A stretch of 64,000 nucleotides of DNA from Cryptomeria japonica (taxonomy: Eukaryota > Streptophyta > Pinopsida > Cupressales > Cupressaceae). This document shows, piece by piece, positions 43,097 through 54,558 of the stretch (positions within the stretch are counted from its first letter, which is position 1; each line of letters starts with the position of its first letter). The notes under the pieces were generated by a model. It saw only the letters and a program-made list of their open reading frames with translations. It had not been told where the DNA came from and did not search any database. The translations under genes and the position numbers were made by a program. The stretch is from NCBI RefSeq assembly GCF_030272615.1, contig NC_081413.1, positions 189,282,169 through 189,346,168 of the forward strand. Direction: 5' to 3'.

Positions 43097-46000
43097 CTAT
43101 GTGTAGAACCTGCGAAGGTGCATGCTGTTGATAGGATCCTCCAAAGATTCCCCTTCTGTAGTTGAGAGCTGATATGCCCCAGATCCATATGCTGCTGTGA
43201 TGATGTAAGGACCAAGCCAGTTGGGTTCAAATTTGCCCTTCTTTTCTCTATCTTGCTGATTCTTGGGGTTCTCTCTGAGGACTAAGTCACCTACCTCAAA
43301 TGTGCGAGGCTTGACCTTGTGATTGTAACTGCGACTCATTCGTTGTTGGTAAGCCTTGAGATGATTAAAAGTAGTGTGTCGTCGTTCCTCCAGCAGTTCT
43401 AGTTCTTGTAAGCGAGAGACCCTGTAGTCTTCATCGTTGATTATGTTTCTCAAGGAGACCCGTAAAGAAGGCAACTCGACCTCAATAGGCAAGATGGCTT
43501 CAGCACCGTAGACAAGTGAGTAAGGTGTAGCTCCTGTAGGTGTGCGGACACTGGTACGATAGGCCCAAAGTGCGGGATTGAGTTGGACATGCCAGTTACG
43601 GCCAGCGTCGTCGACTGTCTTTTTAAGTATTTTGAGAATTGTTTTGTTAGACGCCTCAGCTTGGCCATTACCTTGGGGGTAATATGGTGTGGAGAAACGA
43701 TGAGAGATATGGAAGCGCTCACAGAGTTCACGAACATCCTGGTTCTTGAAAGGACGCCCGTTGTCAGTGATAATGGAAGTAGGAATCCCGTATCGGCAAA
43801 TGATGTAGTTCAGGATGAAAGTAGCGATTTGTTTCCCAGTAACTTGTGTGAGAGGCACGGCTTCAATCCACTTTGTGAAATACTCTGTGGCTGTAATAAT
43901 GAATTTATGTCCATTGGAAGAAGGAGGGTGAATCTTGCCTATGAGATCGAGTCCCCACTGACAAAAGGGCCAAGGAGATGCAAGTGGCTGTAGTTCCTGC
44001 ACTGGTGCATGTATGAGGTCTCCATGAATTTGACACTGCTTACACTTCTTGACAAACTGATATGCATCTTTTTCCATAGTAGGCCAGTAATATCCAGTCC
44101 TGATAAGTTTCTTGGCCAAGGTAGGACCACTAGTATGCGGACCACATATCCCTTCGTGCACTTCTCGTAACGCAATCTGAGCTTCGTCACTCTCTAAACA
44201 TCTAAGGAGGGTGCCATCTAGACCTCGTCGGTATAGGATATCAGCTAGGATAACGTATCGGGAGGATTGGCGGATGAAAGTGCGGCGTTGGTTGTTCGAT
44301 AAATCGGGAGGTAAGATGTTGTCGCGAAGGTATGTGAATATGGAACCATATAACTGGGATTCAGGACCAACAACACATATCATTTCCGTAGGAGTGATCT
44401 CATATGATGGAATCAGCAGGTTGTCAACCAGGAACTCATAGCAGGTCTCATTTTGCGGTAGATCAATGAGCGAAGCAATTGTAGCCATGGCATCAGCAGC
44501 ACGATTCTGTTCTCTTGGTATCTGCTCAAACTCTATCTTTGCAAAGTGTTGTTTCAGATCATCTACCAGTTGTTTGTAAGGCATTAGCTTTTCATCTTTT
44601 GTTTGATAATCATCAGTTGCTTGACGGATGACAAGTTGAGAATCCCCAAAAACACGAAGTTCTTGGATCTTCCACTGAACTACAATCCTTAGCCCCATTG
44701 TTAATGCCTCGTATTCCGCTATATTGTTGGTGCAAGGAAATGATAAGCGGTATGACTTTGGTATAGAATCACCTTGGGGAGTTATAAAGAGTATACCCGC
44801 TCCTGCCCCCTGCTGTGTGTATGAGCCATCAAAGTATAGTTGCCATGGCTTTGCAGGTGATATTGTTAGAATGGACTCATCTGGAAATTTTGACTATAGA
44901 GGAACATCATCTATCATGGGAGCATCTGCCAGTTGATCTGCGATGGCTTGTCCTTTTATGGCTTTTCTGTCCACGTATTCAATGTCGAATTCACTCAAAA
45001 TCATTACCCACTTGGCCAGTCGCCCAGTAAGTGTAGCTTTGTTGAGCAGATATTTTAGTGGATCAATTCTGGCAATCAACTTAGTCTTGTGAGTAAGCAT
45101 GTAATGTCGTAATTTTTGTGAAGCGAAGACCACAGCGAGACATGCACGCTCAATTGGTGTGTAGTTTAGCTCATATCCCACCAATGTGCGACTGATATAG
45201 TAGACTGCTTTTTTCTTGCCGTCAGGTATTTGCTGTGCTAGGAGTGCCCCCAGTGCTGTTGGAGTAGCTGATATGTAAAGTAGCAATGGTTGATCCGGAA
45301 TTGGTGGCATCAAAACTGGCGGGTTCAAAAGATAGTCTTTGAGTGCCTGAAAAGCCTGTTGACAGTTCTCATCCCATTTGAACTTAATGTTTTTGTGTAG
45401 CAGGTGCTGGAAAGGATTGCACTTATCTGCAAGTTGTGCTATGAATCTTCGTATGGACTGGAGTCTCCCTTGTAAAGACCGAAGTTGACTGATATTCTTG
45501 GGTGGCGGCATGTCCAAGATAGCCTTGACTTTTGCTGGATCCGCTTCTATTCCTCTTTTAGACACAATGAATCCTAGGAGCTTCCCAGAGGTTACTCCAA
45601 AGACACATTTCTTTGGATTTAATCTTACCTTGTATTTTTCCAGCCTATCAAAAGCAACTGAAAGTATGTCCAAGTGTGTATTTCTGTCTATTGATTTAAC
45701 CAAAAGGTCGTCAACATAATCTTCCACCGTTACATGCATGAGATCATGGAAGATAGTAGTCATGGCTCGTTGATACGTGGCACCTGCATTTTTCAGCCCA
45801 AAGGGCATGACATTCCAGCAGAAGGTTCCCCATGGACAAGTGAATGATGTTTTATGTTGATCTTCAGGTGCAATCTTGATCTGATTATATCCAGAAAATC
45901 CGTCCATTAAAGATAACATCTCATGGCCTGCTGTGAGATCAACAATTAAATCAATGTTTGGTAGTGGGAAATCGTCCTTCGGACAAGCCTTGTTGATGTC

Positions 46001-47527
46001 CCTGAAGTCTGTACATATTCGGATGCTGCGATCTGGTTTGCTAACAGGTACCAAGTTGGAAATCCATTCAGGATAATCAATTGGGCGTATGAATCCTACA
46101 TCTAGTAATTTCTCCAACTCTGCCTTGACTAGCAATGCCACCTGTGGATGCATTTTTCTCAATTTCTGTTTTACTGGTTTTGCCCCCGGTTTGACTGTTA
46201 AATGATGCATTACTAAGTCGGGGTCTAGTCCAGGCATATCAGCATAAGACCATGCGAAGTTGACTTGTCGTTCCTTAAAGAAGCTTATGAACCTTGCTTT
46301 CTCGGCCTCTGTCAATGATTGAGCCAAAAATATGTTGTGTGGAACCTCTGCTGTACCAATGTTTGTCTTTATAGTCTCCTCTACCAACATGGATGATTTT
46401 TCCTCGTATGATGCTGGGAGAATGTCAAGCCTTCCATCTTCGAGCGCCTCAGAGAGGTTTTCACCTTCAGATACGTCCTTTCTTTTTACTTTTTTAGAGT
46501 CAGAGAGCGCCACAGTGTGGTTTTCGCCATAAGACCCTTGTTTTGTTTTTATTTTCACATTTTTGCGACTAGAAGGCCCGACACCCTCACCAAAGTATGC
46601 CATGTTATTTAGCTCTATGGCGTATCCTGCTTTATGGTCTCCAAGAGGAAGATCATCGCGAATGCCAAGATAATCAACAATAGCTTCGTCATTTTGAAAT
46701 GTATCAAACTGTGGTGGTCCATCCTGATCCCAGTCAATGAGTTGGGGGTGAACGAGGGGAAGGTCTTTAGTGTTCTTAGAGTCCGCAAGGCTAATAGTGA
46801 AGATGTGGTTATATTCAGGTATGTCAAGGTAGTCATCGAGGTCGTCAATGGCACTCTCCTCATCAGTGTCGATCATGAGTGAGTCCAAATTATCATCACT
46901 AGTAGCACCCTCAGGGACAGGTGTCCTCATCCTATGTGATCCTGACCTAGGGCCTTGAAACGAAGCTTGTGCGGGATCCTTATGGGTCGGTTCTTGACCA
47001 ACTCTGAATTTCTTGTAAAACTCCTCCTCCTCTGTAGGTTCATCTGGCTCTCTAAATGTCTCATTGAGTTCATAGTCGCTGGAGGATTTGTCTGAACCCC
47101 ATTCCCACTCATTGGAGTCTGTGGAATAATTATCCTCTTGTTGAACTTCAGCCACTTTGACTCGCCATATCTGTTTTGTTCTCTTATTTTGAATCTTGGG
47201 ATTTAGAAAACCAAGCCCCTTGGAGTGTTCCCTTCTTGTAGTTAGCTCAGGTTGTAGAGGCTCCATGACACCTTCTTTGCGCAGTCCGAGAGGGCTTTTT
47301 CCATCATACCCGAATCTCTGCAGAATTTTGAAACCTTTACCATAGTTTTCACAGGGTATTATAATTTGATCATGTGTATCATCTTCAGCGTCCTTATATA
47401 GCATTTTATATAAATTTTCTTCCTCTAGTTCGCCCCATTTTTGAAAGACGGTAGGATCCCATTTGAGCAGCATGATGGAGATTTGCTTATTAGGATGTGG
47501 CCTCCCATATTCCTTGGGGGAGTTCAT
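43097..47527 (-). pseudogene. Gypsy pol: G-patch, RT, RNase H, second RNase H, integrase; one in-frame TAG
   Basis: Open from ATG 47527 to TAG at 44896-44894 and again in the same frame to the stop at 43097, about 1476 codons. Order: a G-patch-like segment (GYDGKSPLGLRKEG, SKGLGFLNP) near residues 70-115; RT with RICTDFRDINKACPKDDFPL, MPFGLKNAGATYQRAM and YVDD at 45707-45718; a degenerate first RNase H; then across the TAG the archaeal-type RNase H (WQLYFDGS, NNIAEYEALTMGL, DSQLVIRQA, REQNRAADAMA); integrase zinc finger (HEGICGPH, CKQC), core (WGLDLIG, IITDNGRPF, GQAEASNK) and a C-terminal GPY-like part (PNWLGPYII). Catalytic motifs look intact. The TAG lies in the linker before the second RNase H. 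Confidence 0.92.
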
Positions 47528-47533
47528 GACTTG

Positions 47534-50512
47534 TCATAAGAACATTGTTTGATTCAGAGTGTATTCTCCCATGCCTTTGTCTTGAAACTTGGCTCTAAGT
47601 TCACCTTGTTTGGATGTCGAGGGCTTTAATGACTCAGGATCAATATATGCTGAAGAAGGAGTAGCCTCACGATTGCTGGGAATGATAATCTCAGTATGTG
47701 ATCTCAAGTTATTGCAATATATGAATGGATTTGGATCACCATTGACCGTTACCTCGACTCCATTATGAGGAAATTTTATGCACTGATGGTACGTTGATGG
47801 GACTGCTCTCATTTCATGAATCCACGGACGTCCTAGCAATATGTTATATGTGAGGTCTAGATCCAGGACTTGACAAATCACGTCCTTTGTGACTGGCCCT
47901 ATTCTTAGTGGTAAGATGACCGTGCCCTTGGACGAATGCTCTTCATCATCATAAGCCTTAATGGTAATTTGGTTCATATAATTCACAGCTTTGTCAGAAT
48001 ATCCAAATTGTCTGATGGTGCTCAATGTACAAATATTAAGACCTGCTCCTCCATCTATCAGGACTCGTTTTATTCGGTGTTTATGTATGAAGGCTTCAAT
48101 ATGTAGAGGTGCATTATGAGGCTGACTTATGGAGGTGTCATCGGCTTCTGTGAATGTGAGGGAGTGTGGAACGGATAGGTATCCCACCATGGCTTGAAAC
48201 TGATCCACGTTCAGATCAGTAGGGACAGCAGTATCTCTCAAGGTTTTATCAAGGATAGCTTTATGTGCAGGAGATATACGTAAGAGCTCAAGAATAGAGA
48301 TGAGTGCGGGTGTTTTCCCTAATTGCTCTACAAGGTCGTACTCAGGCTTAGTTGACGGAAGATTGGTATTCTTAGTAGAGGTACCTGGCAATGTGATCTT
48401 ACCTCGACGGGTTGTAACATGACATTCAGAGGTAGATGTGGATGAAGATCCCACACCTTTTAGGACAATTTTGGGTCGCTGAGGAGGATTCTCAGGATTT
48501 TTATTTTTGATAGTAATGGTAGAAATATGATTGTCCATTGAGATGTGATTAATAGTGGAATCATAATTGTAAGATGTTCTGGTGTAATTGGCTTGATCAT
48601 CTGTGACTTTGCCTTTTCCCTTGTCATGTTTTGGGAATGGTTCCTTAAACACCTCATGCTCTTGGTTAGATGAATGTCCCTCAATCTCAATATCTCCTCT
48701 GTCAATGAGATCTTGTACAATGTTTTTCAATCGATGGCAATTACTTGTCTTATGACCCTTGCTCGTATGAAACTCACAAAACTCATCATCATTCCACCAA
48801 TTCGGTTTTACCTTTGGTTCATATGGAGGAAAATCTGGGACTGTGATCACTTTGTTTGCTACAAGCTTTTTGAATACTGATTCAAGTGGTTCTCCCAATG
48901 GAGTGTACTTCCTTCGTGGTTTAGCAGCCGTTTGATTGTTCACTTGATTGTTGGTAGAACTTGATCCAGAAAAGACGAACTTTGGTCTCACTGTGTTGGC
49001 ATCAACAACACCATCATTAACTGTGTTCTTGTTCTTGTTCCAAAACTTTGGTTTGTCCTTTCCCTTGAAGTCCTCTTTGTTTTCTTTGAATAGTTTGATA
49101 ACTCCTTGTTCAATCAAGACCTTTTCTGTTGCTAGGCCCTTTTCAATGACATCCTTGAATGTAGACAAACAAGCTTTTCTGAGATCATAACCAATAGCCT
49201 TGTTAACGTTTTGTGTGAACATCTCCACCATTTGTTTCTGCGGGATTTCACAAGAGCATCTGCTAGCTAAGTTTCTCCATCTTTGTAAAAATGACGCAAA
49301 AGATTCTCCTTCTTTTTGTTTCGTATTGCACAAGGTAGTAACTGAGACATCTGTTTCAATGTTGTAAGAGAAATGTTGGATGAATGCCTCTTCCAAGTCG
49401 CCCCATGACTTAATACCAGGAGGTAATTGAGAAAACCATTCCATCGCTTGATCTCCTAAGCTCTGTGGGAACAACCTCATTAAGTATGTTTCTTCTGCGG
49501 CTACCTCAATGTAAGCTGTGAAGAATTGTCTTATATGTGCCTTGGGGTCTCCTCTCCCTCTATATTTGTCAAATTTCGGTGTTACAAAGTGCGGAGGAAA
49601 CGGAGGCATTGGAATGCTCTTATCAAATGGATAAGGGCATATATCTCTCATAGTATATGTGGGTTTTGATGTGCCCATGTCTTCCACTTTCTTTTGTAGA
49701 TCTCTAATTTGTTGCTCCAAATTATTTTTGGGAGGAGATGGATTTCTTGTAGCATATCCCATGTTTGAAACACCCATTTGAGGAGGAGCTTGTTGCATGT
49801 ATGGATGATACTGATCGTAGACATGTCCATATGGAGGTCTATATTGTTGCGACATGTATGGAGCACTTGGCATAATTTCTTGTTGAGGGACCCCATATCT
49901 GTTTTGTGTATATAAACCATATTCAATAGGCCTTTCATTTTCCATTGTGTTGCCCCCAATTTTGGCATGAGGTCTCCTTGTGTCAAAATTTTGAGGAAGT
50001 CCTTGAGTATCCATTTGTCTTGGTTGACCCATATCTTGAGCATGTGTTTGAGCATAGGGCCTCCATGATGGTCTTTGAGTGTAAGTATCATGCATTTGAG
50101 CTTGTGTATGTGGGATTGTTGGTTTCTGAAGCAAAACTGATGGTGACTCCGGCATCATATTATTTGGTCCTCCACTATTAAGTTGAGTTTGTTGTGAAGG
50201 TCTACTTTCCATAAGTTGAGATAGGTCAAAATCATGTGGTATTTTAGCTCCACTTTGTGCCATCATGTTTAGGAAATATTGACGATCTCTCCTCATTATC
50301 TCTTCAACCAATCTATTGAATTGAGGATCCATTATAGATTCTTGTATGTCTGCTGATAGTATTGAAGAATTGTCCACATTATCATTGTGTGTAGCGTTGT
50401 GTATAGCGTTTGCGCTTTCCACATTTGGATTGTGTCTATAAACATTCATGTCTGGTAATGTAGTGTGCTCAGGATTGTAGAAGACATCATTGTCATACTC
50501 ATAAGAACTCAT
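47534..50512 (-). CDS. Gypsy gag-protease polyprotein
   Basis: The frame is open from 50572, but the first ATG is 50512 (MSSYEYDND), giving 992 residues. A Gln/Pro/Tyr-rich N-terminal part precedes the capsid-like gag domain (FPPHFVTPKFDKYRGRGDPK, AMEWFSQLPPGIKSWGDLEE, FASFLQRWRNLASRC). A CX3HX4HX5C-type knuckle reads CEFHTSKGHKTSNC. The aspartic protease has IKRVLIDGGAGLNICTLST, with DGGA at the active site as in Tat-type elements instead of DTG/DSG, then ILLGRPWIH. It ends at TGA 47536-47534; pol follows in the same frame eight nucleotides later, so readthrough could link them. Confidence 0.92.
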   Translation of the reverse strand: MSSYEYDNDVFYNPEHTTLPDMNVYRHNPNVESANAIHNATHNDNVDNSSILSADIQESIMDPQFNRLVEEIMRRDRQYFLNMMAQSGAKIPHDFDLSQLMESRPSQQTQLNSGGPNNMMPESPSVLLQKPTIPHTQAQMHDTYTQRPSWRPYAQTHAQDMGQPRQMDTQGLPQNFDTRRPHAKIGGNTMENERPIEYGLYTQNRYGVPQQEIMPSAPYMSQQYRPPYGHVYDQYHPYMQQAPPQMGVSNMGYATRNPSPPKNNLEQQIRDLQKKVEDMGTSKPTYTMRDICPYPFDKSIPMPPFPPHFVTPKFDKYRGRGDPKAHIRQFFTAYIEVAAEETYLMRLFPQSLGDQAMEWFSQLPPGIKSWGDLEEAFIQHFSYNIETDVSVTTLCNTKQKEGESFASFLQRWRNLASRCSCEIPQKQMVEMFTQNVNKAIGYDLRKACLSTFKDVIEKGLATEKVLIEQGVIKLFKENKEDFKGKDKPKFWNKNKNTVNDGVVDANTVRPKFVFSGSSSTNNQVNNQTAAKPRRKYTPLGEPLESVFKKLVANKVITVPDFPPYEPKVKPNWWNDDEFCEFHTSKGHKTSNCHRLKNIVQDLIDRGDIEIEGHSSNQEHEVFKEPFPKHDKGKGKVTDDQANYTRTSYNYDSTINHISMDNHISTITIKNKNPENPPQRPKIVLKGVGSSSTSTSECHVTTRRGKITLPGTSTKNTNLPSTKPEYDLVEQLGKTPALISILELLRISPAHKAILDKTLRDTAVPTDLNVDQFQAMVGYLSVPHSLTFTEADDTSISQPHNAPLHIEAFIHKHRIKRVLIDGGAGLNICTLSTIRQFGYSDKAVNYMNQITIKAYDDEEHSSKGTVILPLRIGPVTKDVICQVLDLDLTYNILLGRPWIHEMRAVPSTYHQCIKFPHNGVEVTVNGDPNPFIYCNNLRSHTEIIIPSNREATPSSAYIDPESLKPSTSKQGELRAKFQDKGMGEYTLNQTMFL

Positions 50513-51058
50513 GTTTACGGACCCTTGAGCTTCTTTAGCTTTTCTCCTAGATTTTTTGAAGACGGGTTTCAACCATGAACTAGGTGTTTAGCAATATGTG
50601 AGAGACTAGACGAAAATGACAAGAGTATGTAAGACTAAGAGTTGTATGGAATGTAAATGAATCTGAAGTTTACTTGCAATGTCCAAAGTGTAAGACCAAG
50701 TATGTATGTAGTAGAGTAGGTGTGACTTCCAAAGAGAGGATAGTTTCTCTTGATGAGGTAAGCTGACCTTGACTCTAAGTAAGACCAAATGAGACCCAAA
50801 GGTAAGAAACCTTGATGAGGGACCACTTAGCAAAGTGTTGTAGTGTGTTGTCAGAGTATGATGAGGACAAGCAAGTGACCTTTTGACTCAAGTTTAGACA
50901 AGTATGAATGTAAAATGAGGTATGAAGCAATGATGGACTGCGTAAGACCTTAGAACAGGCTGAATGCTAGATGAAATCTGAAGAGACAACCTAGGAAGCT
51001 CAAGTATGCCGAAACTGATTTCTTTGTTTGCTTGATTGTTAAACTTTTCAAATCCTGA

Positions 51059-51345
51059 CACAGACGCCTCTGTATACTTCACAGACGCGATTTTAATACA
51101 CAGACGCTATTCTGTTTGACGCAGACGTGATTATGAGATTTTCTGTTGATGTTTGCTGGGACTGTAACAGTTTTTTTGCAATTGTGGACACAGACGCGAC
51201 TGTATACTTCACAGGCGCAATTTTCAGACACAGACGTGTCTATGTTCGACACAGACGCCGATAAAAACCCAGACGCTATTCTGTACTTCACAGACGCGTT
51301 TATCAGACACAGACGCGATTTTAACCGACACAGACGCGTTTCTGC
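51059..51345. repeat. CACAGACGCG motif cluster 1
   Basis: About ten exact or near copies at intervals of roughly 20-25 bases (for example near 51059, 51083, 51101, 51119, 51189, 51210, 51229, 51250, 51290, 51308, 51329), separated by unrelated AT-rich spacers. Confidence 0.9.
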
Positions 51346-52549
51346 AACCTTAGTGCAATCTTTCCTATATGTGAATTTGTTTTGCTGTGACCAAATCTAA
51401 TTTTTCGACTGTTTTTCGTGACAAGAGGACACAGTGTTGATGACCCAATGTTTGCAGACTGTTTAGACTCCAAAAAAGTGTGTTGTTTGATGTAAAAAAA
51501 TTTTGCATACACTTGAAGACACAAAAGACACAATGTTTTGCTGTTTTGTCTTGATTGTTTGAATGTTTATCATAAGTCAAGCACAATTCTTATGGCTGGC
51601 CAGGACAATAATTGTTGATCCCACATGGGGTTTTACCCCCGAGGCTACGCTATTCAGAGCGGATACTTAGATGCTTGACCTCACTGGCTCCACCCTCGGC
51701 ACTCACTTCTCGGGTCAGCCAAGCATCAGTCCCCATGAAAACTCCCCATGGCGAACTTTGTATCTCTACTAAGAACCGTATGTGTGTGGGCCACTACCAG
51801 AGGTCCGACCTCCTGCCTCAACAACTAGAAGGATTTGGGCATCTAAAACAAAATGGTGCTAGTAAGGGCATCCGCTCGTGTGGCCATACATGTGGCACTT
51901 TCAGCTCTGTAAATACAGAAGGCTCCCAGCCGGTAGGGGTTACGCCCTACAAATGATCAAATAAATTTGATCAAACGGGTTTATGGGGAGACATAGTGTC
52001 GGTATGAACTAATCAGCACACGTTATTCATAGTTTTCACCATGAATACATTTGATTATAGTGGCTTGGAAGAAGATGGCTTTTCTTTTGCTACCACTTGG
52101 GTCGTTCTCTTCTCACTAGTAGTCCTAATGACCACACGGGAAGACAGGCCCTCTAAAGAGTAAACAAAAAGAGCCTATTGCTCAAGACACAAAAGACAAT
52201 GATTCAATTTTAGTGCACCAATTGAAGTGTTTGCTAAGCTATGAAACAAGGCACACAATAAAAATTACAAAACCCTAGCTAAGGCCCTGCAACAAAATTG
52301 TTAGTAGTTTGGGTTGTTTCAAATGATAACCCCTTCCTGCAAGCACACAAGTTAGGTAAATTTTAGAAAACCCAAAAAAGACTTTGTAAAAAGGGGCCTT
52401 CAACAAAAACGTATTTGCCTCCAAAGCAAGCTGCACAAATCAGGTTAGCTAGATCTGAAAAGGTTAGCCAAAAATAAACCAGATCTGAAACCCTAAGTAC
52501 AAAATCCGAAAACCCGAATCAAAAACCTTGAAAAATTTGCAAAACAGAA

Positions 52550-52812
52550 TGCACAGACGCTGTTATACCAGACACAGACGCGTCTGTCCGACACAGACGC
52601 GGTTCTGTGATTCTCAGACGCGATCTAAGAACATAGACGCTTCTTTCCTCTACAGACGCGATAATATGATGCACAGACGCGATTCAGAATCACAGACGCG
52701 ACTTTCGGAGACCTGCAAAAATAGAAAATGACAGAAACACAGACGCGATCCAAGATATCACAGACGCCTCTGAAATACAAAAACGCGATCCGAACACTCG
52801 CAGACGCGGAAA
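52550..52812. repeat. CACAGACGCG motif cluster 2
   Basis: About twelve copies (near 52552, 52573, 52591, 52612, 52634, 52653, 52673, 52691, 52738, 52759, 52800) with conserved decamer and variable spacers, 1.2 kb from cluster 1 and in the same orientation. Confidence 0.9.
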
Positions 52813-52899
52813 AAACCTAAAATGTCATCGAAATCGTCCGATCTGCAACTTCAAAAATGCAAAATCTGCAACAAAAATGTTAAATGCAAAGGGACAAGA

Positions 52900-52917
52900 G
52901 TCCCACCGGGCGTGCCA
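52900..52917 (-). promoter_or_regulatory. Gypsy primer-binding site
   Basis: TGGCACGCCCGGTGGGAC lies four bases inside the 5' LTR end, starting TGG as expected for the complement of a tRNA CCA end. The tRNA is not identified. Confidence 0.82.
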
Positions 52918-52920
52918 AAA

Positions 52921-53692
52921 TGTATATGGTGAAAATGGATAGCAATAAACAACAATATTGAAAGACTAAAATGGATTCAACCACCAAACCCTAGCCTAAC
53001 AATGAACAAAGATCCACCATAACATATGAAGATAACCTAAGACAATGCAAATAACTCAAAATCACAAAGATTATACCATCACATGTCCACTAAGGTTTTG
53101 ATCTCCATTCTTCCTATTTCCATTGATCTTGTTTAATATGCTTGCTCTCAGATTTTTATGTGCACAAGAGCTCAATAAAGAACGGAATGTGGTTGCAAGT
53201 AGAATGGTAGTGTAGCCAAGTCCTCCAAAATCAGTCATTAGGGTTTGTCAATGAAGAAAGCATCTCCTTAAATAGAAGACACAATAAGAAATGGAGGGTT
53301 AAGATTGAGAGGTGTAAAAAGAGAGGTCGGCTAGGATTAGAGGGTAGGTATAAGAAATACCAAAATAATGAAAGAGGTAGATAGTGTAGGAAATAAGAGA
53401 TGAATGACATGTGTCATGTGTAGAAAAAGATAATGAATTAATTAAATAAATAAAGATTTATTTAATTAATAGAAGAATAAGACAATTAAATAAATAAAAT
53501 ATTTATTTAATATAGGAAAGGGATAATTTAAATAAATAAATGTATTTATTTAAATGAGAAATAAGGCTAGAAGAGGATAAATGAATTAATTAAATAAATA
53601 AAAATTTATTTAATTAATAGAAGAAATAGGCTTAGATAATTAAATAAATAAAATATTTATTTAATTAGACATGACAATTTTGAGTGTCTACA
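52921..53692 (-). repeat. Gypsy 5' LTR, 772 bp
   Basis: On the minus strand it starts TGTAGACACTCAAAATTG and ends CACCATATACA (TGTA...TACA termini). A TATA-like CTATTTAAGG lies near 53270. The first 260 bases are palindromic-looking AT blocks (taattaaataaataaa and complements, 53430-53665). No partner LTR is visible, so neither target-site duplication nor age can be read. Confidence 0.88.
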
Positions 53693-54048
53693 TATAGAAT
53701 CTAGTGTAGAACAATAATATGTAATTTATTTTGAATTTGGTCACGTATATCAAAAGCTATTAAAAAAATGGTAGACATATGCCAGTGAGGACTGACAAGG
53801 CACTGGTAAAGAAAATTAAAGTTTACTATGCTAATGTTGTCCAAAAATAGAAAAAAATATATGGTCAGAAAACTGAGAAGACATGTGAGATTATGGTGGT
53901 AATTTTAGAGATACCCACTTGATCATTTGTAAACCTGATGATGATAAAGTTGATAAATCATGTTGGAAGTTGAAAAAACGTGTAAAGAGACAAAAATGGG
54001 GGGGAAATGTGCTTGCAAGCCTTAGGGTCATTTTCAAACCCTCTTACC
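53693..54048. other. Intergenic DNA, nothing recognised
   Basis: Target DNA beyond the Gypsy LTR. No gene or repeat identified. Confidence 0.6.
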
Positions 54049-54270
54049 AAGCCAAAACCCACACGGGTTTTGAAAAACAAAAATTACTATTCAGAGTTCT
54101 TCATAACCCGCACGGGTTTTGAAAAACAAAACGTACTATCACAGTTCTTCATAACCTGAACGGGTTTTGAAAAACCAAAAGTACTATTCATAACTCTACA
54201 TAACCCGTACGGGTTATGTAGAACTAAAACCATTATTTTGTGTTTCACAAAACCCGTACTAGTTATGAAG
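54049..54270. repeat. Minisatellite of about 60-bp units with an AACCCGNACGGGTT palindrome
   Basis: Four units: cgggttttgaaaaacaaaa, (g)tactatt/cacag, agttcttcataacc, then cg(c/t)acgggtt. The unit junction forms AACCCGTACGGGTT or close variants at 54107, 54150 and 54203; the last unit is partly inverted (aaaacccgtac at 54250). Confidence 0.88.
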
Positions 54271-54399
54271 ACATAATAATGTATGCTTGTAAACTTAGCA
54301 TTTACTACAAATATGTACAGACATACATATATAATATGTGTTTATGTATGTATATATGCATATCTATTAATATAGATATATGTATATATGTTTGTATAC

Positions 54400-54558
54400 A
54401 TGCATGTATCCCTTCTTTTCCTCTCTCTCTCGTCTTCCTTTCCCATCATCGTATTTGTCTATTTTGAGCCCTAATTATCCTCCTTGAGTTCTATCTCATC
54501 TCTCTCCCCCTCACACCTCTCTCTGCCGAGTCTCTCACCCTTTTCTCCTTCTCATTCT
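54400..54558. repeat. CT-rich simple sequence at the gap edge
   Basis: Polypyrimidine ctctctcc-type sequence running into the gap. Confidence 0.8.

Larger units (their letters stand above)
50573..52899 (-). other. Gypsy 5' leader between PBS and gag
   Basis: 2.3 kb without a long minus-strand ORF. It contains two clusters of the decamer CACAGACGCG (51059-51345 and 52550-52812) and a more GC-rich 350-bp block at 51600-51955. The long spacing between PBS and gag is usual for Tat/Ogre elements, where it may hold an extra ORF; here I see none intact. Confidence 0.75.
39118..53692 (-). mobile_element. Ty3/Gypsy LTR retrotransposon, Tat-type, with antisense PMD ORF
   Basis: Read on the minus strand: 5' LTR (53692-52921), PBS (52917-52900), a 2.3-kb leader, gag-protease (50512-47534), pol with RT, RNase H, a second archaeal-type RNase H and integrase (47527-43097), then a 3' region containing an opposite-strand plant-mobile-domain ORF (39443-41386). 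Two RNase H domains and a long 3' region with an extra antisense ORF are features of the Tat/Ogre lineage. No 3' LTR is seen before the N gap at 38618-39117, and DNA beyond the gap is LecRLK relic, so the 3' LTR most likely lies unassembled in the gap. Confidence 0.9.

Noticed and set aside
51059-52812. CRISPR-like array
   Set aside because: Short repeat at regular spacing, but plant nuclear DNA, no cas genes, variable spacing and a 10-bp motif.
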